Assembly (NCBI GenBank): GCA_948567375.1
Contig: OX419756.1
Span: 35,416,333 to 35,480,332 of the forward strand
From: Lunularia cruciata
Lineage: Eukaryota > Streptophyta > Marchantiopsida > Lunulariales > Lunulariaceae
DNA: 64,000 nucleotides
Direction: 5' to 3'
Every line of letters begins with the position of its first letter. Position 1 is the first letter of the stretch. Made by a program: the position numbers and the translations under genes. Below are positions 11,437-24,439 of the stretch, piece after piece. The notes beneath the pieces were generated by a model. The model had not been told where the DNA came from. It did no database searches and worked only from the letters and a program-made list of their open reading frames with translations.

Positions 11437-13120
11437 CCAAAGAGTCAAAAGGCTAAAAACATGATACAAATCACATACAATGGGAGCCTAAGCAAGAGCC
11501 TAGTACACATGACCAATCTGTAATAAAATGATCCAATGTAGACTGATCTTGGTCATATACTTTCCTAATGCTAAAGTCTCAAGCTATAAGAGAGTAGAGA
11601 AATCACTGCTATTTTCTTATATCTCAGTCTGATCTACTCTTAGCAAGGGCACTTTGCCCATAGAACAAAATGTGCAAAGCCACCAAGAATGTTCTATCTA
11701 TTGCCACCATTCTTGTTCTACTTCTACTATATGAGGGCTAGTTCTATACTGAGCAATGACATGTCTAAGTGAAGTAGAGATCTTAGCCAAGAGATAATCT
11801 TGCCTATAATAAACCAACATAGGATTAGAAAACTGCTAATAGAACACCATCTTGGTACCAAGTTCATGCCATAGATAAAGTAAGAACTGCTCCTTGATCA
11901 CCTCTTGTAATTCAATTGGCTCCAACCTCCAATGTTGCTCATAAATGTTCCACCTTGTAGCCCATGCAATCAGATATGTATACCAACTAATAGATAGAGT
12001 TGTATAAAGAGCTTGGTAGGGAAGTCTCTCATGCTCCATGGACCTCACCCAAGTTGCATATGTGTGAGGTAAGAACAAAGCTTTAGCCTCAAGAGGCAAA
12101 AACCTATTTCAGCAAGCAACAAAACATAGGGAGTTTGAGTCCTCACACCAAGTTCATTACACAAGAACACTTTCTGAACTCTCTCAACCTTTTGCCACCA
12201 TGTTGTCTTCGTACATGGACTTCAAATCTGAGCACCATAGAGAACCACAAGTTGTACAAGAGATCTATAGTGCTGAGCAGCCTTTTGAGTAGAGATACAC
12301 AAGACATGGCATGGAATGATCTTGTATTTGTTGGGTTGCTCCACTTTTTGAATGATTTGAGAGTTTAACTTATCATTTTTCAGAGTTTTATCTGAATAGC
12401 ATCCTTTTCAACTCCCACGTGGTAAGATGAGAAAGTCTAGAGAAATTCATGAATGAATAAAAAGCTCTAAAACCTGCATTAATTTTATTCTTTGCACAAA
12501 TAGACAAGCCATAGTCATAAGAACACTCGATCTCAAAGTACTTGTAAGAATAAATGTGCTCCAAGCACTTTCCATCAAAGAAGAAAGTGTTACACCTTTA
12601 GAACCCACAACAATCACCTGGACTTGTCAAGTTCACCTCCATCTTTTTTTGGTTTCAAAACAAAAGGAGAGAATCCAACAACTTCTATTAACTCTCTTGA
12701 TTGGAGGAGAGGAGCATTACATCATCTGAAGAAAGTAATGCATGTATCATCAAAGAGCCAACCTAGATACCTATAACTCTAGGAAAATTCCAAAGATTCC
12801 AAAGAAAGTTGGAGATAGAGAGCAACCTTGGATCACTCCAATTGTGCCGTCAAAGATGAGAGTCTCACAACCACCTTCTCATAAAGTCTAGCTATAACAC
12901 CAATTAGATTGGGTGAAACACCAACTTTGTTGAGTCTCTCACTTAGAGATTTCCTAAGCACCTTATCAAAGGCCTTCTTGATATCAATAAATGCAACATA
13001 GAGAGCTCTTCCAACACCTTTGGACTTCCACCACAAAACATGAAGTACTAATAGATGATCCAAAGTACTATAGCCTAATCTGAAACCAGCTTGGCATTTG
13101 GCACAAATTTTTTATTTTTA
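11437..13120 (-). mobile_element. LINE (non-LTR retrotransposon) remnant
   Basis: On the minus strand, 13063-12833 encodes a reverse transcriptase stretch containing YVAFIDIKKAFDKV and SPNLIGVIARLYEKV, the typical non-LTR block around the first catalytic Asp. It is followed by GVIQGCSLSPTFFGI (LINE 'QGxxLSP' motif) in the next frame. Further downstream, 12220-11836 reads as the C-terminal region of such elements (WWQKVERVQKVFL, then RTQTPYVLLLAE and a Trp-rich tail). Stops and frameshifts are frequent. No endonuclease domain is visible, so the copy is 5'-truncated or decayed. It is dead. Confidence 0.75.
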
Positions 13121-14869
13121 GCCCAAGTACTCAACTTGGATTCCAAAATTTGACCATATAACATGGCAAACATACTACCAACTAGTATGGTATGGTAATT
13201 AGTGATAACATTCCTCTAGCCAGACTTGTGAATGGGAACTACCTTCTTCAAGTACCATTAAGTGAGTTGCTCAGTGAAGTAGGATTAGGTAAAAAAAATT
13301 AAGTTTAGTGTGTACTAGTTGTACATTGATCAAATTAGGAAGAGATGATGTGTATGATGACCAATCATCATCATCCAAAGAAGATAGTAGTTTCAAATTC
13401 TCAATGTCATTGATAATCAAATACCATGATAGTCATATATGTTATTGAAATTATATTTGCCTTTGATAGAAAATTTCACAAGAAAAGAAATTATTTATTA
13501 TGGATATGGGACACTTTAAGGTTGTTGAAGGTTGCACAACATGCATGGAATGTTTGTCAATGAGAGCTCAAAGTTTTTGCTTATATGCGTGCTTGAGTGG
13601 TGTTCTTACACATCATCTCAAGATTGCACATAAAATTGGTAAGGGTTGTAGTGTGGCTTAAGATCCCAAGCAAACAACATTTTCTAATATTGGAGCTTTG
13701 GATTGACATAATATTATTGGTGATGAAAAACATGTAAAAATGTTGAAAGCACTAATACCTTAGATAGCAAATGACAAAGAATCATTTGTTTCCATTGAAA
13801 AGTGACTGTTAAAAAATTTTCATATCAACATTATGCCATTACAAGTTTCCTAGGCACCATATGCTTGGTAGATTGTGGAGTCCTAGATCAACCAAAATGT
13901 GATATATTAGCAAGAAATAGGTCATTCTTTTGAGGATATGGGTTGCATTTAGCTAGACTTGAAGAGAAGTGTCACTATTTGTAGTTCTTTATTATTACTT
14001 TTTTAACCTCTTGGGCAGAAACCACTCCCAAAAGAGGATAGTATCACCAAGAAGATTCATTATAAAAATTACAAAAAAGATCACATTCACAAATAATCTA
14101 TTCCAACTAAACTCTTGAGGGTGATGATCTAGTCATATATAAAGAAGTTACTTCACTACAAAGATACCTACTTTGATTGATCTTTGCACTATTGACTATT
14201 ATCTATCTTTGGATTTGCTAAGTATTATAAATACTACAAGTCACTAAAGTCTTGTCAATTCATTGTTTTAAGAGAATTGCACAAGGGATGACACAGACAA
14301 GGCCCTAAAGACCAAGGATCAAACTCACAAGGCCCTTAGTACTCTCACTACCAAAATTCCTTAGCAACTACACTATGAAGAATAAAACACAAGTACTCAC
14401 AATGAAGCAAAAGCAACAAAGAGCTTTTGGCTCTTTCACTTTTATTCATTTTTTATTGACTAAATAAATATTTACATGAAATTGCTACCTTAAGTAGAAA
14501 AAGCTATTTACCTCCTAAGAAATCTAATGGCTAACAAGTAGACATTTGCAAGTGTCAAGGTCTACATTCAAGATTTCCTTATCTTCTTTTTCATGTACTA
14601 TTCTTTGCAATGCTTACTAGCAATTCTGCACACTTGTCTTCAAAGGGCAATAATTCCTCTCCAAAGAAACTTGCCACTTACTTTCTTATTTGGGTTTTAC
14701 TCCAAATATTTTACTAAGAAAAATCCTATGTACAAAGAGTTTTTCATAAAATCCTCTTATAAAGAAATAGCTTAATCTCTAGCTATTTGAAGGAGAAGGT
14801 CTATCTTCTCCTTGTAAGCTGCAATTTCTTAGACTAGAGTATCATAGGACTCATTAAATGTCCTATGCT
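13121..14869. other. AT-rich sequence, nothing recognised
   Basis: No open frame with family resemblance, no LTR or clear repeat. Probably further LINE or LTR-element debris. Confidence 0.4.
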
Positions 14870-15790
14870 TATGCTCTCTAAGCTTTATAGCTAAGTTGTA
14901 TAATTCTTGGGTCCTTGAATACCTTCTTATTGAGAGTCTCCACTTGCAACTTCAGATCATTACTGTAGTCTTTGTCTTTTGCTCCTCCATTGCTTCTTTG
15001 GTGAGGGATACCAATTGATCCCAATTCTTCCAAGTTCTTGCACATCTTTATAATCACTTCCTTTGTAGTGTTGTATGCCTTTTCTACTTTGGTAGTGATG
15101 TCATCCATCATCTTGGCCCAAATTTTTGCCCACTCTTCTTGCTCTATCTACAATTCAGCTTGTAGGGACTCCATTTTGAGGCCAATCTCCTTCATATAGT
15201 CCTCTTTTATAGACTCCATGGTTATAGAGTTACCATGCATAATTGCCACTTCTTGTTTGAGCCAAAGAACATCCTTACTTCATATCTTACAACTCACTCT
15301 CCAACCATTTTTTAGTCTCACATTTCTTGCTGTCTAAAGAGCACTCATCTCTTCTTGCAATCTTTGGATTTCTCTTCCTTGAGTCTTTTTTTGCACCCTC
15401 TAGCAAAGACTTCTCTCTCTTGAGTTCCTCTACCTATAATAATAACAAATGCATGAAGGTGTCATTCCTCTTGCATTCTTCCTTGTATTCCTTCCTAGGC
15501 CTTGGTTTTTCTCAATCTACTCCTTCAATGATTGCTTTCAAGGCATATTAGTTTGCATGCATCTTCTTCACCAAGGAAGAGTTATCTACCACCTTTGGAA
15601 ATTTTCCTTGTACTATGGAAGAATCTCCTACAAGTATCTTAGCAAAGGACCAACCAAGTCATAAATTATACTCTATCTTATTCTTGCTCTGGTCACCATA
15701 TCATCTTTGTGGCAAATTTATCCAAGGATATCTTTCTCTTGAATCTCCACATACTCTTCTTGTTTCTTTGTATCATGCATATCTATAACA
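14870..15790 (-). pseudogene. Decayed coiled-coil reading frame, unknown family
   Basis: The minus strand shows a chain of open stretches rich in Lys/Glu: EELKREKSLLEGAKKDSRKR at about 15430-15370 and, in an intact 77-codon piece (15111-14878), TKVEKAYNTTKEVIIKMCKN followed by EELGSIG. The composition suggests a coiled coil. Several stops and frame changes separate the pieces. It could be a gag-like or captured host fragment inside repeats; I cannot name it. Confidence 0.35.
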
Positions 15791-16239
15791 AGCAAAGGAG
15801 AAAAATAGGAGAATTGAAGATCACTTGGAATTCTCAAATTAGAGAAACTCTGAATGCTTAGCTTGAACTTGGGCTTTGGTGTTTATAGGTAACCTATATA
15901 CAAGGTTCCCAAGAAGCTGCAAAGGAAGGTTTCTTCTAAAAGTTACCTTTCTTGGAGTGCAAGCTAAGCTAATTATTTGCTTGGCATGCAAGGTAAGCTA
16001 ATTTCATACTAGCTAACTTAGTGGTAAACTTGGTATACATGTTACTTAATCCTTGGAAAGTTCTTAGAAACTTCTCACCAAGAAGTTTCTTGGATGTTTC
16101 TAGAATACACTTAGAATTTTCTAGAATTGCTAGTTCTAATTCCTATGAACTATATTTAGCTTCTACTAATTTTCTACTAAATCCATATTATTACATATTT
16201 TCCCATTGCTAGTTGGCAATATCCTTGTCACCATAGAAT
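15791..16239. other. Short spacer, nothing recognised
   Basis: Contains repeated TTCTTAGAAACTTCT / TTTCTAGAAT-type short motifs around 16060-16130 but no gene. It may hold the end of element C, whose LTR I cannot delimit. Confidence 0.3.
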
Positions 16240-16260
16240 CTTCAAACTTGCATATAGCCA

Positions 16261-16521
16261 TTAGTGCATTTTGGAGATGAGAAATAGGCTCTTATGTGAC
16301 ATTATGAAGAGGATACCTTTTCTAGAGAATCTTTTATTCTTTGGCATTGGCAAACAAAGTTGGATGTTGTGATGTATAAGTATACTATCAACATTATATT
16401 CTTCATGATCATTAATGGAGATTGGAGGAGCAAGAGGAGGTTGTGTATGAGTAGGAAAAGAAGAGGGATTAGAAATGAGAGGTTTAAACTTTGAGACATG
16501 GACTACATGTTGGATCTTCAT
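16261..16521 (-). pseudogene. Element C integrase tail and chromodomain
   Basis: The 86-codon open piece begins MKIQHVVHVSKFKP, the HPVFHVSxLKP motif that closes chromovirus integrases, runs through a proline-rich linker and enters EEYNVDSILIHH, the first strand of a chromodomain (E-Y-x-V-x-x-I-L-x-H). The rest of the chromodomain is degenerate (SRKGILFIMSHKS for the usual YLVKWKGY region). In living elements this module binds histone marks and steers integration; here it is dead. Confidence 0.6.
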
Positions 16522-17360
16522 GTGATTAGGAAGTGCAAGTGTGTAGGAGATAAGAGAAATAATCTAAATAATATGAAAGAGATCTACCTAATCAAGATGA
16601 AATTTATGAACTTGGGTGCCAAGAGAGAGAGAGGAAAGTTATTAGAGGAAAACATAACCTTATCATATAATTGAAAAATGAGGTAAAAAAATGGTTGTTA
16701 GAATATTTCTTTTGCCATTTGGAGTGATAAGAAGATGATACTTAGCTTGGTATAAAGATGCAGATAACATGGACAAGAAGGTGGAATTATGAGAGACATG
16801 AGATGGTAGTGGAGAAAAAAGAGAATTTGGAACAAGTAGATCTTGCCGATAATTAAGGAGGAAGAAAAGAAGCTTATACTTGCTTGCTTGGAATTATTGT
16901 AGAAAAAATCAAATATCACAAGACAAGTATCCTAATCAATGTGGTGAATATTGAAAAAGGCACATAATCATATCTTCAAAAATGTGATTTGCCTATTTGA
17001 TTTGCGTATTAGTTTAAACATGATATGCTACATACAAAGCAAGCTTGGTGCAAAGGAGTTCAAAACATTCCTACCAAAATTCACCAATGAAAAAGAATCA
17101 CAATCAAAGATGAGAATCCTTGGCATCCTATGGTGTTTGAAGACAATATTGAAGTAGATTTGGCCAACATTGGAGCATCCATGGTATCCATAATGGATTT
17201 CAAGTGATCTTCTTGCTAAGCTTATTGACAAATACCATAATTGTTGTATGGGCTTGGTTTTTCTTTGGCAAGGATGTGCTGAGGTCTAGAATTACATGTT
17301 TTCACCAAGCAAATAGTACGGAAGTGATTGGAGTAGTTCACTTGGTTTTTGGTTGCTAGT

Positions 17361-17673
17361 TGTAATACCATTACCAAGACAATTGAAAATTGGCTAGGTA
17401 ATATCTTTAGAGATATTATACATGATGGTCTAAGTAAATTAGATAGAAGACTCACCAAAAGAAGACTTCCACTAATAGAGTAGAAGTTGAAAATACACCA
17501 AAAACTTTTGAGTCAATTTTGGAGGCCTAAACAAAGAATTAGACCTCAAAATATAGAATCTTATCCAAGATTCTAAAATTTGAGCTCAGTTTAAGAACCA
17601 AATCTCCGATGCTCCTTTGGAGCATCAGAGCTTTTTGTGAGTTCCAATCTTGTGTGCTTCTTGGACTGTTACA
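17361..17673 (+). mobile_element. Short solo LTR related to element D family
   Basis: It begins TGTAATACCA and ends CTGTTACA, the same terminal inverted repeat type as the element D LTRs. Internal blocks match, including GGTCTAAGTAAATTAGATAGA...TCACCAAAAGAA...CTTCCACTAATAG and GATGCTCCTTTGGAGCATC. At 313 bp it is about half the length of the other D-type LTRs and so carries a large internal deletion or belongs to a subfamily. It interrupts the integrase of element C. Flanking 5-mers (CTAGT / TTAGA) do not match cleanly. Confidence 0.65.
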
Positions 17674-19059
17674 TTAGACTTGTTGCATTTGTAGCTCTCA
17701 CAAGATTGAACAAATTCTTGAACCTTTTATGCCATTTTTGGCCACTACTATTGATGTTGTAGGGTACTCAAGGTCTTATTCATATACCCATGTGACCAGG
17801 TAAGTCATGTGCCTCTTGGAGTTCCATAAGTTATAGATCTCACAAAACTAAAATATAGATTTGGTTCTTGCAAATTAGAAGGCCATCCTTAAATGAAAAG
17901 GTGTTGTACTCCTTATCATGTGCTACAAGAGAATTTAGTATAAGATGAAAGAAGAGGTCATATTGTAAAGTAGTCAATGGCAACTAGTATGAGAGATTCA
18001 AAAAGAAACTTCAAACAAAATTGTCTTCATAGAGTATCAAGAATGACATAAACATTTCTAGTTTGTACTCAAGCTTGATATAAAAAATTGTAATTGTTTC
18101 TCCCATCAATGATGTTGATTCTTCATGTGCTTCAAATGTAAGGTTTATAACAAGGATTTGTGATCCATATACTTTATTACTTGGTTTTCCAAGAGATTAT
18201 GTTTCCATATCTTTGTTACATGTACCATTGCACATTGATTTCAATCTCTTCTACATTTAATTTTTAAGAACCAAAGATAATGGGATGCAATCCATATGGG
18301 GGTTCTTGTTGTAACACAAATCCACTTACAAAGTTAGAAGTATGAAAGTCAACCATACAAGGTAGTTGAAGATCATATGGTTGGAGGATAGATCATGAAG
18401 ACACCATATCCTTAAGTTTCTTGAATGATTTTTCTAGCTTGGCAGTCTACTCAAAGCTTGTCGTTTTTCAAAGAGATCTATTAATGGTATGGCTACATGA
18501 GCAAAATAGTGGATGAACCGTAAGTAAAAACTCATCAATCCATTAAATTCCCAAAATTTGATGGCATTCTTAAGAGTACACTACTTGGTAATAGCCTTTA
18601 TCTTCTACTCTTCATTTTGATTCCTTTAATTGAAACTTTATGGCCCAAGAAGGTAACTTTTTTCTACCAAAAGGTACACTTACAATTTTTGCATTAGAAT
18701 TTCTATTGTAGTAGTTGGCTTAAGATTTCTGGTATGTAGTTCTTATGTTTTATCTTTATCTTGTTTTAAAGTAAAATTTCATCCCATAATATTATCAGAT
18801 ATTGATCCAATAGCCCCTCTAGCACAAGATGCATTTGGTCTATGAAAATTATTGGAGCATTATTAAGCCCAAAAGGTAAAAATCTTTGTTTAAAATACCC
18901 ATACCTTGTATAAAAATTAATTTTCTATACATTTTTTCCATCAAGGAAATTTGCTAATAGCCACTTTAAAGATCTAAATTTGAGAAGTATTGTACTTCAC
19001 TCTATTGATCAAACAAGTCATCAATCTAAGGTATGTAAGGGTCTAAGATAGAGAAACTC

Positions 19060-19992
19060 CTAGTTTCCTTTGGCAAGGGTAGAGAAGATGTGGAAGCATT
19101 TGTAAGAGACTTCAAGAGAACATAAGAAACAAGGAGAGGAGGAAGAATTAGTATGTCTCATTATTACCAGACTTCATAGAGGATGTAGCTCTTACATGGT
19201 ATGAGTCAAAATACCAAAAGAAAGAGATGAAAGATGGTCAAGAGGAAGCTTAGGTGAGTTTAACTATGACATTCATTGTGAACTTTCTTATATATGAAAG
19301 TTATGGGAGATTGATGAATGAGGCTACCTTCCTTAAGCAAGGAGATAAAGAGAGAGAAAGAGAGAAAAAGAGAGCTTATGTAGAAAGAGTGGAGAAGTTA
19401 GAGTCTCAATTCTAAATAATTATGAAGAAGAGTGGAGAAGATGTAGAGATTGCTAAGATTGGGATAGTAGCCATGCATCAATTGGGAGGGTTGAAACCAC
19501 AAAATCAAAGTAAGGTTGAGAAACTTTCTTCCAAGGTAGAAGCTATTGACATCACAATTTGCATGGAGGAGAGTTTGCAAGAGGATGAGAGTGATTTGAT
19601 GGTGAACGAGATTAGGCATCCTCCATAAGTCTACAATTATGGTAGAGCTTATAATCCTTTGGTGGTATGGTTGCACCACAAGTAGTATTTTGCCCTGGTT
19701 CTTGCACCTCTACCAAAAGATCTACTTCAAACCATCATAGAGCAACTTGCAAATCTCAAGATCAATATATTGCAACTATGGGAGACTAGAGAGGTGAATC
19801 AAATGTTTTAGAGAGAGACTAGTGGTTATAGGAGCTATCTATATAAAGACCAACCAACTTTTCATTTCAATGATAGAAATTATTCCAACTATGGAGGTAG
19901 AGGTCACATCCAAAAGAATTGCCCAAATTTCACTTATTGTGGAGGAAGGAGATATGAGAGAAAATAAAGAGAAGGAAGGAGGTGGTGAGGCC
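19060..19992 (+). pseudogene. Element B gag remnant
   Basis: Broken open stretches on the plus strand read as a Ty3-type gag: WYESKYQKKEMKDGQEEA and FIVNFLIYESYGRLMNEA, a long charged region, and near the end GGRGHIQKNCPNFTYCGG, a degenerate zinc knuckle (the GHxxxNCP core is visible, some Cys lost). It is cut at 19992 by element A+, whose target-site duplication AGGCC closes this segment. The pol part of the same element resumes at 30254. The upstream boundary with element C is near 19050; no B 5' LTR is seen. Confidence 0.6.
19988..19992. repeat. Target-site duplication of A+ (left copy)
   Basis: AGGCC here matches AGGCC at 30254-30258 directly outside the two ends of element A+. Confidence 0.8.
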
Positions 19993-20441
19993 TATCATAA
20001 CATTTGTAGTACCAAAGCTAGGTTGCTCAAACATTGGAGTTATAGTGTTGGTAGTCAAAGGTATTTTGGTAGTTACTCATGGACTACTTGCTTGCAGTCC
20101 AATTTTATGTTAGGGCTACTTATCATATGGTAGGATCTACTATCACATGCACCATTTTCACTATTTGTGTTGTCGATTGCTGTTAAGGCTGGAGACCTAG
20201 GTTGAGTAGAGAGGTATACCTTTGATTTGTAGCTCCAAAGAGCTCACTTCTTTGATGTTGAGCCTTTGAGTTCTTGGCTATGGTGGACAGAGGCGAACAA
20301 GCATCACTTGGAGTCTCTTAGCTAAAGTAAATATGGCTTGATTGTAATTGGTGCTCAATTGTTGGCATATTGTTGAGTGAAGGATTGAGTACATACTTGA
20401 TTTGAGTGCAATTCAAGTGGAAGAAGAAAAAAATACATTAG
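19993..20441 (+). repeat. A+ left terminal repeat (module A1)
   Basis: Starts TATCATAACATTTGTAG, a decayed form of the TGTCACAACATTTGTAG start seen at 29711, and aligns through the CTATGGTGGACAGAGGC and CACTTGGAGTCTCTTAGCTA blocks to the 3' copy (29711 to ~30155). It is followed at once by ATTAGAGAAGTGAGAGTC, the equivalent of ATCAGAGAAGTGAAGTC in A-, a weak match to an initiator-Met primer-binding site. The ~90-bp B module present after the 3' copy is absent here. Confidence 0.7.
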
Positions 20442-21735
20442 AGAAGTGAGAGTCAAGGGGAAATTGGGTGCAAGCACTAAGGGTGTTGGTTGTATCTCCA
20501 AGCATGGCTGATCAATGGTACTTTGATCGTGGTCTTAGATTTCCCTAAGATTGATCATGTGTAGAAGCTTTATGCAAATTGATACATATTTGGCAATGGG
20601 GCAGACGGTGTGCAAAAGCACTAGCTAAATTTTAGAGAATTGAGCCAATTTGAGACAATGGGTGTTTGATTTGAGCCCAAGAGGTGAAATCAAGGTTGAT
20701 TTAGTGCAAATTGAACTCAAAGTGAAAAATTGAAGGTAGAGTTGGGAACTTATCTTCTCAAATTAGGGATTTGGAGATCCCTATCTTTCCAATTTAGCTT
20801 GACTTGAGATTTAGTGGAGGATTTGGCAGTCAACCAACTACAAAAGATGTGCATCAGATTGGTGTCAATTGCCAAGAGTTGGAAGTTGCTCCAAAGTACC
20901 TTAGCTAGTGCTCGAGTTGGCCAAAATTGGGTGAAGCTTGGCCAGATTTGGAGAAGGTTTGCTAGATTTAGAGAGGGTTTGAATTTGCAAGAAGAAAGTC
21001 CTCATTTGGCTAAATTTCAATGTTTAGAGGCTATAAAGGTGGCCTAGAAGTGCCAACTTGTTGGCATGATGCTAGCTAGTTTAGATGAGTTTTTGATCAT
21101 CATTTAGCAAAATCTGCCCACCCTTCTAGATTGTGTGTAATAGGGTTTGAACTCTATATCTTTGGTTCTTAGACTGGTGCCCTAGCTAATTGGTCTACCT
21201 TCACTTGTTGTCTTAGTGATTATTCCATTGATATTTTTACACATGTAACTTTGGCTAGGAAAGGTAGTTTGATCCCAATCTTGGTGATTTTGGTAGCTTA
21301 GGAAGTAGGTAGACACTCTTATTATGTTAAATTCTAAATGTTGGTAGAGTCAATCCGGTGTTAATTTATGAGATGGAGGGTTTTATATAGAATTCTTGTG
21401 ATTGTACTCCCTTTATTCTTTGATTCCTACGTGTGCACCATGTGTATGTAAGGTGCACTGACTTTAGAGCATTGGTGCTCTAGTGTACTCTTGGTAGTGA
21501 AGTTGGAGTGATGACCAATCAGACTACTTGTATTTCTGTTTGGTGAGGCAAGAAGTGATGACTTATAGACTATGAGAGTGTGTATTGTGATGGCAGGTTA
21601 CATGTCACTCTTTCTTTATTGTAGTTGTTGTAGTTAAAGTTAAATTAATGGGTTGTGTTCAGTTGATGTTAGCACTTGGTGGTGATCCTTGGTAGGATAC
21701 TTGTGGTGGTTATTATTGTTGTTTGAGTTAAATTT

Positions 21736-23160
21736 TCACAACGGAGTTCTTTGGAGTTTCTAAGGGAGATAGCAATGTAATACATAATCAACTTGTATCT
21801 CATGTCTAATTGACTCTAATTTGGAGTTTGATACAAGAGTTGATTCAGTTGAGAGTGCACTTGGTGTGTCTATTGTTGTGGGACATGTATGAGATTTATA
21901 AGGCCTCCAAAGGCCCCATGCACTACTCTGGTACAATGGGTAATATTGAGTTGGATAACCTCATCCAAGAGTTTAATAGTTTGTATGATTTACAACAGAT
22001 GTGGAATCTAACTATGTTCACACTTTTCATGGTATGGAAGTGGTTGTTTTAGCACTTGGAGGGTCCACCAATGGATGACCATAAGTTCAAGAGAGCTCAC
22101 TTGGAGGAGATCAAGCTATGGAGACAATATTCATCTCTAAACTACATCTCCTTCACTTGAGGATTGGTTGCTAGGAATAGAATGGAAATACCCATGAGTT
22201 CTAGCTCTAGTAACATTGGTGGATCTAGTAGATGTGCACTTGTTGGAGATGGTGCTATTATTAGTAGGAAGACCACTACATGAGGTGGTGCAATATTAAC
22301 CCCATGATGGAGTTCTTCTAGTGCTTGAGGTAAATTTTTAGTACACACTCCCTTGTAGTTTTACCTCAAGCACTAGAAGAACTCCACCATGGTAACCCCA
22401 TGGTGGAGTTCTTCTAGTGCTTGAGGTAAAACTACAAGGGAGTGTGTACTAAAAATTTGAAGAGCTTGCAAGAGTTCCAATAGAAGGCTAGAAAGAGCCT
22501 ACAAAAGGCATATACTAGCATGAGATGGCTGATAAGTTTCACATAGGGAGTTATTGAGGCCCAAGTAGTCTAGTTTTGGTATGGGATATTGGATACAAAG
22601 TTGCAATGTAGAGTACATGATGCTACATTGTTACATGCTACTTCACCCACTTTGGCAATGATCTTAGTTTGGCTGAGTGGATTGAGCTCAACATGGTGGA
22701 AGAGAGAGTGGTGACATCTGGATTTGGTAGGGAGACCTCTTCCACAATTGTTACTTCTTCTAGAGTGCAGTAGAGTGCACCATGCCATGTTGGCTTTTGA
22801 GGACAAAGTGGGCAACCTAGATCCTATGGAGTGAGTAGAGGCCTAGTATAGCTACGCATTTACCTTCATTTTTAGGTCAATAGTAGCCAATGAGTAGTGG
22901 TGTTTCTTGTTGGACTTGTGGTGGACCTCATCACAAGAGAGAGTGCATTCAGGGTAGTGGACATGATACCTCTAGTGCATCACAACCAACATAAAGACAA
23001 TGTGACCATTTCCATAGATTTGGTTACACTAGTTACCAATGCTTTGACCTTCACCAAGAGGTATGGAGTGGTAGGGCTATTATGGTAGGTGGTAGAAGAT
23101 CTCTAGGTCATGGAAGACAAGGTTGTAAAGGTGGTGGTAGAGGATCCACACTAGGTATGG
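21736..23160 (+). pseudogene. A+ gag with two zinc knuckles
   Basis: Broken gag frame. An early block (WDMYEIYKASKGP, then LEGPPMDD and RAHLEEIKLWR) is collinear with the better copy at 41531-40180 minus. The nucleocapsid is clearer than in the sister: CWTCGGPHHKREC at about 22912-22950 is a complete CCHC knuckle (Cx2Cx4Hx4C). A second one (CDHFHRFGYTSYQC) near 23010-23050 has lost residues. The start codon appears mutated to ACG near 21739. Gag would package element RNA. The frame is disrupted at 22332-22458 by a hairpin insertion and elsewhere by stops. Confidence 0.65.
22332..22458. repeat. Perfect 61-bp hairpin in A+ gag
   Basis: 22332-22392 and 22398-22458 are exact reverse complements around a 5-nt loop (TAACC). 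The 35 bases at 22300-22334 also match 22396-22430 directly with one difference. The sister copy A- has only one copy of this segment (about 40880-40920), so the hairpin is a later inverted duplication, best explained by replication template switching. Confidence 0.9.
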
Positions 23161-23739
23161 GTGCAATACATGCCCTTTTTTTGATACAACCATGGCTACA
23201 TAAATTGAGCAATTGGAGTAGAGATTGGCTGGCATGGCCATAGCTCAAAGAAGATCAGATTTAGGTGTTGAGGCTTCCACCTCTTATGCTAGTGATAGAG
23301 ACATCTTGGAATTTATGTGTGGAGAAACACAAGTAGATGCATCTACCATAATGATTAGGAGTGCAATACTCCAGAGCTTAATTGAGCATCAATGGAGTTG
23401 GACCCATGAAGAGGAAAGGCTAATAGACAAATCAAACTCCCTTAGTCTTTCACACTCTTTGAGGCACTATAGACAACATCTATGGCTCCTAGATGTCCTA
23501 ATGTAGGCATGGTAGGTGTTGATAGAGAGGATGATAGATTATCATCCACTCTAGGTGGTGGACTTGGTTGAGGAGCATGGGACCTATTCAATGACTAGTT
23601 GTTTATGGCAAGCAACAACAACTAGATTGGAGTTACCAACTAGACTTGCCTTTGAGCAAGCATGGTTCACACCTAGAGTTATCCTATTGGATAACTAGAG
23701 GGGGATTTTCTATTTGGTGGAACCTTCCAAGAAGGTCTA

Positions 23740-24180
23740 TATACCATAAAGAGTCTTTTCAGACTCTAGTATGCAACCTCTTATGTTGGGGAAGGTTTTA
23801 ATTGTTGGTCCAGAGCTATGGAAGACAGATTTAGAGGGGTGTCTATTTCAGATCCAAACATCTCTAGGGGGTGGTTCCACATATTATATCATATGTAGAG
23901 AGCTCATTGTCCAGATTAATCCAACTAATAACTTTGTGGTGAGAGCTCAAGCCATTGCAACAATAGTAGAGTAATATGATGTGCTAGTTGGTTGAACAAT
24001 CTTATACTCCATGGGTTTTAGTATTGACTATTGGGAGGAGATAACCTCCTATAGACCAATTTAGCAATCATGTGAGTGTCAAGTATGTTGCCTACCGGTA
24101 CACTTTAGTTGTGGTAGTATTGGCTCATTACAATCAAGGACCATGGCATCAATTTCATATTTTGGTGGTTTTGTTACTTG
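23740..24180 (+). pseudogene. A+ aspartic protease region
   Basis: The frame reads VFSDSSMQPLMLGK followed by CLFQIQTSLGGGST and VVRAQAIATI, collinear with A- where the active site is VLLDSGV. The catalytic Asp-Ser-Gly is therefore Asp-Ser-Ser here. The protease would cleave the element's own polyprotein. A stop follows ATIVE. Confidence 0.55.
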
Positions 24181-24439
24181 GCCTAGTGAATTATTAGAAG
24201 GGAATGCCTATAAAGAGGATAATCTAGTACCAAAGAAGATCACTAGGATTTGGAGTACAAGGTCAAACTCCATCCACCTTGGATGTTCCATTGTGGAGTT
24301 TTGAGGAAACATTCTAAGAGCATGCGCATCAATTGGTGCAATAGGCTTGGAGTGGAGCCTTGTACTACAAAGAGACTAGTGTGAGGATGATCCTCTAGAG
24401 TCTAGTACCTTGTCACCTTTGGAAACCACACTCATTGCT

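Larger units (their letters stand above)
16240..19050 (-). mobile_element. Element C: Ty3/gypsy chromovirus remnant
   Basis: A minus-strand, heavily decayed pol region. Reverse transcriptase traces at about 19030-18420 include DLFDQ...VQYFSNLDL, matching the Ty3 block before the catalytic motif. Integrase core at 17231-17028 reads RMPRILIFDCDSF, corresponding to the second Asp region. The integrase tail and chromodomain-like end at 16521-16261 (VVHVSKFKP, then EEYNVDSILIHH) place it in the chromovirus clade. It is interrupted by a solo LTR at 17361-17673. No LTR pair, protease or gag could be found, so it is a truncated copy. Confidence 0.7.
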
